Below are positions 29,404 through 38,684 of a DNA stretch of 64,000 nt, in pieces. The notes beneath the pieces were generated by a model, which saw nothing but the letters and a program-made list of their open reading frames with translations, was not told where the DNA came from and did no database searches. Within the stretch, counting starts at the first letter, position 1, and each line of letters begins with the position of its first letter. The stretch is from Acidihalobacter yilgarnensis (GTDB lineage: Bacteria; Pseudomonadota; Gammaproteobacteria; DSM-5130; Acidihalobacteraceae), in NCBI RefSeq assembly GCF_001753245.1, contig NZ_CP017415.1, forward strand, positions 1,020,501-1,084,500, in the 5' to 3' direction. The position numbers and the translations under genes are program-made.

Positions 29404-31817
29404 TGAATGCAGCAGACAAAGGATCCACAGAGCAACTTTTCGATCGGGTCATGCGCCGGATCGCGCCAGTCTGGCCCTTGGACAGTTTCGTCGCAGTCAA
29501 CCCGTACTGGGGCTTCGCGGACCAGCTCTTTTCCGAGGCGGCTGCCCAGCTGCAGGGGACGGTAGGCGAGCGGGTGATTATGGATCGGCGCTGGTATGCC
29601 GATCGAGTCCAAAACGGCAAACTTCCCCTGCCGGACATTCTGCAGGCTGCGGAGAGCCTCGGTCTCAGTACGGACGAGGAGGAGTGGAGGGACTATCTCT
29701 GGGGGACCTCCGAGCCGTCCATGCGCCTGCCGACCTTGCCTGAACTCCTGGACCGGCGCGGGCACGCCTCTATCTCCCAGTATGTAGTGGAGCAGATCAG
29801 TCGATTTCTCGCCGCCTACTACGATCGCGGGCAATCCTTGTGGCAGTTCCCCAAGGACGCGGGCATGGGGCTCTTTGGCGCTTGGCGACAGTATACGCTG
29901 ATGGATCGCAGTCTCTCGCCGCTGGGGCTAAAGGCCATCCGGCCGCTCTTACTGCACCTTTCTCCTGATGGCGCTGCGGCGCGGCACTGGGCGGTGCGGA
30001 CGCTTGGGATACCCAAGGTTGCGGAAGAGGCCTATCTCCTGGTGCTGCTGAAATCCGTCAATGGCTGGGCCAGCTGGTGCCGGTATCTCCTCTGGCAGGC
30101 CGAAATGCAGGGAGAAAGTCACGCGGATCTGGCGGATTTGCTGGCTATTCGTATGGTATGGGAAGCACTCTTGCACCAGACGGCGCGCCCCAAGGCGCTG
30201 GAGCGCTGGCATCAGCAACTCCAGGGCTGGATTCTGGCTGACAAAAGCGCCGATGCGGAAGATGCTCTGCGCGGAGAGGCTTTGCTCCAGGCCTCGGAAA
30301 TCGCCTACCGGCGTGTGGTGGCGGCCAGCATTCGCAGGCGTCCGGCAGGTAAGAAAATCGCTACGACACGTCCCTTAGTGCAGGCGGCCTTCTGCATCGA
30401 TGTGCGCTCGGAGGTCTATCGTCGTCACCTGGAAAGTGCCATGCCCAGCCTAGAGACCATCGGCTTTGCGGGCTTCTTCGGGGTGATGCTGGACTATCGC
30501 CGACAGGGAGATTACGCGCCCAGAACCCAAACGCCGGTGCTGCTAAACCCGCAGGTCCATGTGGAAGAGCAGGGGTTGGAACCGATCTTTCAGCGTCGCT
30601 TCCGCCGCTTGCGTCGGAGTGCGGAGTGGAAGCATTTCAAGCTTTCAGCGGCTTCGTGCTTTTCCTTCGTCGAGACGGCAGGGTTGTCCTACGTTGGACG
30701 TCTACTCGCGGATACATTGGGTTGGCACCGCCCATCCCAGCCACCCGATGAGGCCGGACTCACGGCAGCGGAGCGAGCCAGTTTGCAGTGCGCCCTGCCC
30801 GCGTCTATGAGTCTTGACGAGCGCGTGGCAATGGCCGAGTTCATTCTCACGGGACTGGGCCTGAATCAGGGTGTGGCGCCCATCGTGCTCCTCGTCGGGC
30901 ACGGCAGCTCCACTACCAACAATCCGCATCGGGCGGGCCTGGATTGCGGGGCTTGCGCAGGTCAGACGGGGGAAGTGAACGCCAAAGCGGCAGCTAGCCT
31001 CCTCAACGATCCACAGGTGCGGCAGGTTCTGGTGGCCAAGGGTTGGGATCTGGACGAACGATGCTGCTTTCTTCCGGCACTCCACGATACGACAACCGAT
31101 CGTGTGGAAATCCTAGGAGGGTTGAACGATCCGCGGTTAGACGCCCAGACGCTCGCCGAATTTCGCGCGGCCCAGGAGCAGGCCGCCAATCTCACGCGTC
31201 TGGAGAGAATGTCGCGTCTGGAGCCAGACTTACGGGATTCTCAGGCCGTGACGCAAAATATGATTTTTCGCGGTCGAGATTGGTCTCAGGTTCGCCCGGA
31301 ATGGGCCTTGGCGGGCAATGCCGCTTTCATAGCTGCACCCCGCTGGCGAACTCGCGAAATGAATCTCGCAGGGCGAGCATTTCTCCACGATTACGACGCC
31401 GTAAAAGATCCAGGCTTCGCTGTCCTTACCTTGATCATGACGGCTCCGCTGGTCGTGGCCAACTGGATCAACCTGCAGTACTACGGTTCGACGGTAGACA
31501 ACCAACGTCAGGGCTGTGGCAACAAGGTATTGCATAACGTCGTGGGCGGTACACTCGGTGTTCTTGAAGGCAATGGCGGCGACCTGCGCATCGGTCTGTC
31601 GGAGCAGTCCCTGCGCGATAGTAACAGCGGTCTGCAGCATGAACCCCTGCGTCTATCGGCTTTTATTGAAGCGCCGAGAGAGGAAATGGACAAAATTATT
31701 GAGGGTAATGAAATATTGCGACAACTCGTAGGTAACCGTTGGCTCAGTATCCAGCAGATTTCTCCAGAAGGGGCGATCTACCACCGGAAAGCCACCGGGC
31801 AGTGGATCGCGATTTAG
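29403..31817 (+). CDS. dabA: Inorganic-carbon pump catalytic subunit DabA (DUF2309)
   Basis: DabA is the beta-carbonic-anhydrase-like partner of DabB and gives vectorial CO2 hydration for autotrophic growth. The protein has 804 residues, normal for the family. The predicted zinc site is complete: Cys331 and Asp333 in AAFCIDVRSEVYRRHLE, His500 in VLLVGHGSSTTNN and Cys515 in HRAGLDCGACAGQTGEVNAK. The N-terminal WPLDSFVAVNPYWGF is another family hallmark. Together with CbbM and CbbQO it gives a carbon-concentrating and carbon-fixing set without carboxysomes in this window. Confidence 0.95.
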   Translation: MNAADKGSTEQLFDRVMRRIAPVWPLDSFVAVNPYWGFADQLFSEAAAQLQGTVGERVIMDRRWYADRVQNGKLPLPDILQAAESLGLSTDEEEWRDYLWGTSEPSMRLPTLPELLDRRGHASISQYVVEQISRFLAAYYDRGQSLWQFPKDAGMGLFGAWRQYTLMDRSLSPLGLKAIRPLLLHLSPDGAAARHWAVRTLGIPKVAEEAYLLVLLKSVNGWASWCRYLLWQAEMQGESHADLADLLAIRMVWEALLHQTARPKALERWHQQLQGWILADKSADAEDALRGEALLQASEIAYRRVVAASIRRRPAGKKIATTRPLVQAAFCIDVRSEVYRRHLESAMPSLETIGFAGFFGVMLDYRRQGDYAPRTQTPVLLNPQVHVEEQGLEPIFQRRFRRLRRSAEWKHFKLSAASCFSFVETAGLSYVGRLLADTLGWHRPSQPPDEAGLTAAERASLQCALPASMSLDERVAMAEFILTGLGLNQGVAPIVLLVGHGSSTTNNPHRAGLDCGACAGQTGEVNAKAAASLLNDPQVRQVLVAKGWDLDERCCFLPALHDTTTDRVEILGGLNDPRLDAQTLAEFRAAQEQAANLTRLERMSRLEPDLRDSQAVTQNMIFRGRDWSQVRPEWALAGNAAFIAAPRWRTREMNLAGRAFLHDYDAVKDPGFAVLTLIMTAPLVVANWINLQYYGSTVDNQRQGCGNKVLHNVVGGTLGVLEGNGGDLRIGLSEQSLRDSNSGLQHEPLRLSAFIEAPREEMDKIIEGNEILRQLVGNRWLSIQQISPEGAIYHRKATGQWIAI

Positions 31818-31914
31818 GTCGAAAACCCTTCGGCTGTTCGCTTTGGCGGAGGTGACACCGATCACCCCGACATATTGGAAAATTCGAGAATACGGTAATC
31901 GGAGGCATTGAGCC

Positions 31915-33045
31915 ATGGCAGTATTTCCTAACGAACACAGCAATGGCAGCTCCGGCTCAACTGAAGCCGGGATGTCCGGCTATGCTACCCAAAAAGAACA
32001 TCTCTCCAGCGTCGTAACGCGGCAGAGAGAGCTGCTGATGAATCTTCTTTATGAGCCGCTGCGCCAAGTTAGCATGCGATGTGGTCAGGAGTTGACTGAG
32101 AGTATCAAGCCTCGGGATACAAGAACAGCATTGGATACTTTTTTGACGGAGGCTTTCCCCTCGGTTCCATATTGCAAATATCTCTATGCAATGGACAGAG
32201 ATGGGATGCAAATCAGTTCCAGCATGAGTCGAGAAGGCTTGATCACGAAGCATTTCGGCCGCGATCGTTCGGACCGGCCTTACATGCGTGAAGCATTGTC
32301 GGTGCCGTGTTTTTTAGATAAACAACGTGAGACGCACTATCAGCAGTGGCCCTATACAGAAGAAGGTGTGCTGGCAGCGGATTTTTTGTTGTGCGGTGCT
32401 TACATTAGTGAGCACGCATTAAGGCCATCGATGACAGTAGTTTATTTTGTGCGAGATGCGCAAGGCAAGCATATCGGCTTTATGGGTGCTGACTTTGCTT
32501 TGCGCGATTTACCACAGAGTCACCAGATATATGAAGAACCTCGACGGACCAGGCATTTTGTTGGCGACTCAAGCGATACTATTGCCTTGGCCGGTAATGC
32601 AAGACGGAACAGTAAGCTGGATGAAAATATAGACGTCGTGTCTAGTGTTATAGATGAACTTATGTTGTTTCATGGGGTGCACCATGTGAAGTTACATTTT
32701 TCGAGCGGCCAAACTATTCTCTGGCAGATCGATGATCCCTACCGATATCGCCTCATGACGGTGGAAAATCTCGTTGATCCAGATAGTTGTCTTGCTTACC
32801 CAAAGCGCTCGTATCCTGAAAATGCATTGATTGCCCCGGATGATATTCGCCGTATTCTTAACCGAATGAAAAGGTTACGTAACAGCAATGATTTGCTCTA
32901 TTTGCTAACGGGTTCGGTGAATATTTATAACGGCATGGTAGGGGTTGGTTTTTCCTCGGGCAGTTCACACTATGTTCCCCATGAGGATTTCTTGAAAACT
33001 GATCTATCTCTCTGGACAGCAAATAGCCCGCATCAGTCGCCGTAG
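31915..33045 (+). CDS. Soluble PDC/Cache-like sensor-domain protein next to dabAB
   Basis: This 376-residue protein of unknown function contains a pattern typical of PDC (Cache) ligand-binding domains: KYLYAMDRDGMQISSSMSRE, then GRDRSDRPYMREALS, and later TVVYFVRDAQGKHIGFMGAD. Such domains are normally extracytoplasmic and flanked by membrane helices. Here no signal peptide, membrane segment or output domain (kinase, GGDEF, methyl-accepting) is seen. The C-terminal half (about 220-376) shows no recognised domain. A GGAGG precedes the ATG. It lies 97 bases downstream of dabA in the same direction, so co-transcription is possible. A role in sensing inorganic carbon or a small carboxylate is speculation from position only. 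Confidence 0.7.
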   Translation: MAVFPNEHSNGSSGSTEAGMSGYATQKEHLSSVVTRQRELLMNLLYEPLRQVSMRCGQELTESIKPRDTRTALDTFLTEAFPSVPYCKYLYAMDRDGMQISSSMSREGLITKHFGRDRSDRPYMREALSVPCFLDKQRETHYQQWPYTEEGVLAADFLLCGAYISEHALRPSMTVVYFVRDAQGKHIGFMGADFALRDLPQSHQIYEEPRRTRHFVGDSSDTIALAGNARRNSKLDENIDVVSSVIDELMLFHGVHHVKLHFSSGQTILWQIDDPYRYRLMTVENLVDPDSCLAYPKRSYPENALIAPDDIRRILNRMKRLRNSNDLLYLLTGSVNIYNGMVGVGFSSGSSHYVPHEDFLKTDLSLWTANSPHQSP

Positions 33046-33138
33046 ACTGTGAGGATATTCGAGGTGGCTGATGTGACTATGTCCAGAAACGGATCTGATT
33101 GTCGCTTGGGGCGTCTTGCATGGGTCATTTTAGCAGCC

Positions 33139-33499
<361 letters not shown>

Positions 33500-34363
33500 A
33501 TGAGTTCGTCTGAAATCAGCCTCACCTCTTATGCGGGGCAGCAGGTCGCGCTACTCACTCAGCACGGTAAAGAGCAGGTAGTTTCCTCAGTAATGAATGA
33601 CGCATTGGGTTGCAAGGTGGAGCATGTGAGTGATTATGATACCGATCTCCTTGGCACCTTCGCGCGCGATATTCCGCGTGCGGGCACACAGATTGAGGCG
33701 GCGCGAAGGAAGGCTCGGATTGGTATGGAGATCGCTGGTTTGTCGCTGGGATTGGCGAGCGAGGGTTCTTTTGGGCCTGACCCATTCGCGGGAATATTTC
33801 CTTGGAATGTGGAATTCTTGATTTTTATTGATGACTTACGCGGAATCGAAGTAGTTGGTGTGACACAGGGCAAAGCGAATAACGCTCATCACCTAGCGGA
33901 AAACTGGGCAGCCGCTGAGATGTTCGCCCGCGAGGCTGGTTTCCCCACGCATCATCTGATACTGAGGCCAGAAGGTGAGGGCGATCCACGTATTCGCAAG
34001 GGGATAACCAATTGGCCAGAACTTGAAATCGCCTACGTTTGGGCGGCCAGGCAGTCGGCAAGCGGTCGTGTATTTCTTGAGGTTGATTTGCGTGCCCACG
34101 CCAATCCCACGCGTATGGACAACATCCGACTTGCAGCTGAGGATTTGGTGAAGAAGCTTCGCTCCCAATGTCCTGCCTGCGGTACACCTGGATTCTGGGT
34201 TGTCGAACGAGTCGAAGGACTACCTTGTGGTGACTGCGGGGCGCCAACTCGGGAGGTACGCGCAGAGATCCATGGCTGTCTCAAGTGCGAACATCGGATC
34301 ATACGCGAGCGTCCCTTGAATCACTACGCGGACCCGGGTCGCTGCGACTACTGTAACCCCTGA
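33500..34363 (+). CDS. DUF6671 family protein with C-terminal zinc-ribbon-like Cys pairs
   Basis: This 287-residue protein is recognised as the uncharacterised DUF6671 family. The conserved body includes YAGQQVALLTQHGKEQVV, GTFARDIPRAGTQIEAARRK, LGLASEGSFGPDPFAGIFPW and LEVDLRAHANPTRMDNI. The C-terminal 70 residues contain four CxxC pairs (CPACG, CGDCG, CLKC, CDYC), suggesting two zinc ribbons. The start at 33500 is supported by GAGGTGA. No operon partner is evident; a decayed patch follows. The function is unknown. The zinc ribbons suggest nucleic-acid or protein binding, but that is a guess. Confidence 0.8.
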   Translation: MSSSEISLTSYAGQQVALLTQHGKEQVVSSVMNDALGCKVEHVSDYDTDLLGTFARDIPRAGTQIEAARRKARIGMEIAGLSLGLASEGSFGPDPFAGIFPWNVEFLIFIDDLRGIEVVGVTQGKANNAHHLAENWAAAEMFAREAGFPTHHLILRPEGEGDPRIRKGITNWPELEIAYVWAARQSASGRVFLEVDLRAHANPTRMDNIRLAAEDLVKKLRSQCPACGTPGFWVVERVEGLPCGDCGAPTREVRAEIHGCLKCEHRIIRERPLNHYADPGRCDYCNP

Positions 34364-34706
34364 TGGGCGCTGTATTATTCATTGAACAAGAAGGTAAATC
34401 TTCGATGATCGATCGACAAGGGTTCGAGATGGCCTGCAGTTCACCCAGAGTCGACGTCTGGCTCGCTTATCCACGAAGGGAGTTTTTCCTGACGAACGAG
34501 GACCCTCGATTTCTCCCAAAGGCGCATCGGGCAGCAGCCCTTCAGCGGACGGGTTCCGCACCTGTGTCTAGCCAATCAATAGCGGTGATGTCGACGGTCG
34601 TCGGCATCGGCCAAACGCTTCGTGACCGGCTGAGCCACGCGGTCGACTTGGGGGGCGCGCGGGTGCGTACGATCGGCCGCAGCCGCGGACCCTGGAGGCG
34701 AGGCGA
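34364..34706. other. Intergenic stretch before the decayed pyrC-ilvD patch
   Basis: An open frame of about 120 codons runs through here from an ATG overlapping the previous stop. It has no recognisable domain and an arginine-rich tail typical of out-of-frame G/C-rich DNA, so it is not called as a gene. No RNA or regulatory element was recognised. Confidence 0.4.
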
Positions 34707-35051
34707 ATGCAGAACCCTGGAATAGGCCGGGAGCCTGCCGGAAGCCGACTTGTGCTAACCCGGCCTGACGACTGGCACGTGCACCTGCGAGACGGAGAGG
34801 TGTTGGCCTCGGTGCTCCCCGACACGGCGCGGCGGTTTGCTTGTGCCATGGTCATGCCCAATCTCGGTCCGCCCGTGCGCACAGTCGACACTGCCCGCGC
34901 CTACCGTAACCGCATTCTGGCGACGCAACAGGCCGCAGGCCTATCTTTCGAGCCACTGATGACGCTGTATCTCACCAACCACACCACGCCTCAAGAAATC
35001 AGGCGAGCCAAAACGAGCGGAATCGTGCATCGTGAGATGAATCATGTTTAA
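34707..35051 (+). pseudogene. pyrC: Dihydroorotase N-terminal fragment
   Basis: The first ~110 codons of a type II dihydroorotase are present: [20 protein letters not shown] with the metal-binding HVHLRD, then [20 protein letters not shown] and [20 protein letters not shown]. The normal enzyme is about 345 residues. Here homology stops after KTSGIVH and the frame ends within a few codons, overlapping the ilvD start. The carbamylated Lys and the other metal ligands are missing, so the fragment cannot be active. It seems to have been cut by a rearrangement that joined it to ilvD. Confidence 0.9.
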
Positions 35052-36717
35052 AAATTACAGGAGCAAAATCGTTACGCACGGCCTACAGCGCTCTCCCAAT
35101 CGGGCGTTGCTGCGCGCGGTTGGATTCGACGATCTTGATTTCGAAAAACCTATTGTGGGCGTGGCGAACGCACATAGCACCATCACGCCCTGCAACATTG
35201 GTATAGAGTCACTCGTGTCACGCGCCGAGGCCGCCTTGCGGGAGGCCGGTGCAATGCCGCAAACCTTTGGCACCATCACCATATCCGATGGCATCGCCAT
35301 GGGTACAGAGGGCATGAAGTACTCGCTGGTGTCGCGCGAGGTGATCGCGAACGCGATCGAAACGGTCTGCCAGGGCCAAAGCCTTGACGGTGTGCTCGCC
35401 ACCGGCGGGTGCGATAAGAATATGCCGGGCGCGATGATCGCCATCGCGCGCATGAACATTCCGGCGATCTTCGTCTACGGCGGCACCATCAAACCGGGCC
35501 GCTATCAAGGTCGCGACCTCACCATCGTGAGTGTCTTCGAGGCTGTCGGCGAGCGCATCGCGGGCAAGATCAGCGAGACGGCGTTACTGGAGATTGAACG
35601 ATGAGCCTGCCCAAGCGCGGGCTCCTGTGGTGGTATGTAAACCGCCAATACCATGGCCGCGCTTTTCGAAGCGATGGGCATGAGCCTGCCGTATTCTTCG
35701 ACCATGGCGGCGACTGACGCGGAAAAGGCCGAGAACGCCGCGCAGTCCGCGAGGGTTCTGGTCAGCGCGATCGAACAACAGATACTGCCACGCGACCTCC
35801 TCAGCCGTGCTGCCTTCGAGAACGCCCTGGCCGTGCTGATGGCGCTCGGCGGCTCGACCAACGCCGTGCTGTACCTGCCAGCGATCACGCATGCCGCCGG
35901 AGTGAGGCTCACGCTTGACGATTTCGATGAATTTAGCCGACGCGTACCGGTGCTTTGCGATCTGAAACCGTCCGGGCGGTATGTCACTACCGACCTACAC
36001 CGCGCGGGAGGCCTCCCGCAGGCGATGAAGGTGCTGCTCGCCCACGGACTGTTACACGGCGACGCGTTAACCGTGACCGGGCGGACCCTAACCGAAGTGC
36101 TGCGCGACGTGCCAGAGGAACCTGCCGTCTCACAGGATGTTATCCGGCCCTGGAGCCGCCCGATGTACCCACATGGCCATCTGACTATCCTCCGGGGGAA
36201 TCTCGCGGTCGAGGGGGCGCTCGCCAAAACCAGCGGCGTACAGGTCCCGAAGATCACCGGTCCGGCGCGCGTGTTCGACTCGGAAGAGGCGTGCATGGAG
36301 GCAATTCTCGAACGCAAGATCCATCTTGGTGAAGTGGTGGTGATCCGCTACGAAGGCCCCAAGAGGGGGCCTGGCATGCGCGAGATGCTGTCGCCCACCG
36401 CTGCCCTCGTCGGCCAAGGTCTGGGCGACAGCGTCGGGCTCGTTACCGACGGACGATTTTCCGGCGGCACCTACGGCATGGTGGTCGGTCACGTCGCGCC
36501 GGAAGCGGCGGTGAGGGGCACCATCGCCCTAGTCAATGAGGGCGACTCGATTACCCTGGACGGGGAACGACGTTTGCTTCAGCTCAATGTTCCCGACGAA
36601 GAAATCGCGCGCCGACGCAAAGCCTGGTGGCCGCCCCCGCCGCGTTACACACCCGGTGTGCTGGCGAAATACGCGCGGCTGGTGTCGTCCGCGGCCAAGG
36701 GCGCGGTGACGGATTGA
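35044..36717 (+). pseudogene. ilvD: Dihydroxy-acid dehydratase interrupted by two in-frame stops
   Basis: The full-length frame (about 557 codons) matches dihydroxy-acid dehydratase, the Fe-S enzyme of branched-chain amino-acid synthesis. The N-terminus is normal ([34 protein letters not shown]), and so is the C-terminus ([20 protein letters not shown]). In the cluster-binding region the frame reads IER-stop-ACPSAGSCGGM-stop-TANTM, with TGA at 35602-35604 where His or Asn is usual and TAA at 35638-35640 where Tyr is usual. There is no frameshift, and the rest looks undamaged. Translation from an internal ATG would lose the Fe-S cysteines. It is presumably inactive, with another ilvD elsewhere, unless these are sequence errors. 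Confidence 0.9.
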
Positions 36718-36722
36718 AGCTC

Positions 36723-38093
36723 ATGGCAGGAGGGACTCAAAAGCCAGGAACTTCGGAAACTCGGCCGCGCGGTGACGTCGAGGCTACTGGTTCGCAGTCG
36801 ACGGAGTCTTGGTGGGCCGACGCGCTGGCCTTCGAGCGCGATCATCTTTGGCACCCCTACGCCACGATGATCAATCCGGCGCCGCCTTGGCCCGTGGCTT
36901 CCGCCGAGGGGGTCCGCTTGAAACTGGCCGATGGGCGTGAACTGATCGACGGTATGGCTTCGTGGTGGGCTGTGATCCACGGCTATAATCATCCCCGGCT
37001 CAACCGCGCGCTGGAAGAGCAGCTCAAGCGTATGGCGCATGTCATGTTCGGGGGCCTGACCCACCCGACGGCCATCGATTTGGCGCGCCGGCTGGTGGCG
37101 TTGACACCCGATCCGCTCGAGAAAGTCTTCCTGTGCGATTCAGGCTCGGTATCAGTGGAAGTGGCCATCAAAATGGCGATCCAGTACTGGCAGGCGCGGG
37201 GGCGGTCAAGCAAGCACCGGTTGCTAGCGCTCGCTGGGGGCTATCACGGCGACACCTTCGCCGCCATGTCGGTGTGCGATCCGAGCGTCGGCATGCACCA
37301 TTTGTTCAAAGGAGTGCTCCCGCAGCAGTTCTTTGCACCGCGGCCCCGCTGCCGGTTCGGCGAGCCATGGGATCCAGACGACATCACCGAATTCGCGCAT
37401 TTGATCGAAGAGCATGCGGATGCGCTCGCGGCGGTAATTCTGGAGCCCATCATCCAAGGAGCGGGCGGCATGTGGTTCTACCATCCTGAATACCTGCGGC
37501 AGGTGCGTGCCCTGTGTGACGTGCATGACGTGTTGTTGATCACAGACGAGATCGCTACTGGCTTCGGCCGCACCGGCAAGCTATTTGCCTGTGAACACGC
37601 GGACATCGTTCCGGACATTCTCTGCTTAGGTAAGGCACTGACCGGTGGCTACTTGACTCTGGCCGCCACTCTGACCACCACCGAGGTGGCCGAGACCATT
37701 TCTCGCGGTGGTGCCGGCTGCTTCATGCACGGACCGACATTCATGGCCAACCCTCTCGCCTGCGCGGTGGCTACAGCGAGCATTGACCTGTTGTGTGAGT
37801 CTGGCTGGCAGTGCAGGGTACAAAATATCGAACAGCAGCTGCGTGCTGAACTTACCGCGTGCGCCAAACTCCCTGGTGTGCGTGACGTGCGGGTGCTCGG
37901 CGCAACGGGTGTAGTCGAGATGCACAATCCCGTGGACCCGAGCTGGCTGACACAGCGCTTCGTCGAGGCTGGAATCTGGCTACGGCCTTTTGACCGTTTG
38001 ATTTATATGATGCCACCCTATGTGATCGAGCCGCAGGATCTGTCAAGTATGACGAGCGCAGTGCGGTGCGTATTGGCTGAAATGGGGCGCTAA
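36723..38093 (+). CDS. bioA: Adenosylmethionine-8-amino-7-oxononanoate aminotransferase
   Basis: BioA transfers the amino group of S-adenosylmethionine to KAPA, making DAPA for biotin. The 456-residue protein shows HLWHPYATMINPAPPWPVAS, the SAM/KAPA-contacting SWWAVIHGYNHPRL, DSGSVSVEVAIKMAIQYW, AVILEPIIQGAGGMWFYHPE and the Schiff-base Lys in ILCLGKALTGGYL. The ATG at 36723, five bases after the ilvD stop, is the first sensible start; no good ribosome binding site is seen, so reinitiation from ilvD translation may once have helped. No other bio genes are adjacent. It is the only intact gene of the pyrC-ilvD-bioA patch. Confidence 0.93.
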   Translation: MAGGTQKPGTSETRPRGDVEATGSQSTESWWADALAFERDHLWHPYATMINPAPPWPVASAEGVRLKLADGRELIDGMASWWAVIHGYNHPRLNRALEEQLKRMAHVMFGGLTHPTAIDLARRLVALTPDPLEKVFLCDSGSVSVEVAIKMAIQYWQARGRSSKHRLLALAGGYHGDTFAAMSVCDPSVGMHHLFKGVLPQQFFAPRPRCRFGEPWDPDDITEFAHLIEEHADALAAVILEPIIQGAGGMWFYHPEYLRQVRALCDVHDVLLITDEIATGFGRTGKLFACEHADIVPDILCLGKALTGGYLTLAATLTTTEVAETISRGGAGCFMHGPTFMANPLACAVATASIDLLCESGWQCRVQNIEQQLRAELTACAKLPGVRDVRVLGATGVVEMHNPVDPSWLTQRFVEAGIWLRPFDRLIYMMPPYVIEPQDLSSMTSAVRCVLAEMGR

Positions 38094-38684
38094 GTAAAAT
38101 GCACGTGCTTTCCACGCGATTAGGCTACCTATTCCAGTCTCATCCCGATCACCCTTTCCAGGGTGATTATAGATTCGTCCCGATTTATCCGTGAATTTTA
38201 AGGGGTGACGCATGTTTCATTGCACATGGGAAAAAGAAGATGCCCGCAACCAGTCGCGAGAAGTACTGCACGCAGACGAAAGCAAGTCATCCGTATGCAT
38301 TGTAACGAGATACCCGTAATGCTTGTGTTGAGCATAGCAGCCTGAGTTGGTATGCCGTGAACGCTGCGATCATCGCTTATTCATCTGCGGGGGCTGTGGC
38401 TGAATCGACACCGGTTCTATATACACTTTCCAGCCATTGTTGACTGCTTCAGTTTGGACACCGGCCATCGACACCTAGAAAGACAACAGGCTGCTTGGGG
38501 TCGAGAGCACGCATTCTGCCATGTAGGTGGCAGTCGTTCATAAAGCCTAATAGATTTCCTGATCCTGGTCGTTTTCAACCAATGACCGATATTACGACCT
38601 AAAAAGAAAGTACCAGTTTAAATCGGATATTCTCCATTATTTCAGCGGTTTCCAGATGTGCTGAATGATCGGGAGCATAACGGT
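38094..38684. other. 591-base convergent intergenic region with a perfect hairpin
   Basis: No gene is recognised between the converging ends of bioA and the nar operon. A perfect eight-base-pair hairpin (ATCACCCT, four-base loop, AGGGTGAT) lies at 38148-38167 about 55 bases after bioA; without a T run it is only a possible terminator or transcript-end structure. Short frames in the remainder look random. Confidence 0.45.

Noticed and set aside
34363-34725. A 120-codon frame overlapping the DUF6671 stop codon
   Set aside because: No recognisable domain, an arginine-rich tail and overlap with the start of the pyrC fragment make it look random.
35602-35640. TGA and TAA in ilvD as recoded amino acids such as selenocysteine
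   Set aside because: Dihydroxy-acid dehydratases use His/Asn and Tyr there, two different stop codons are involved, and no selenocysteine signal was seen; nonsense changes or errors are simpler.
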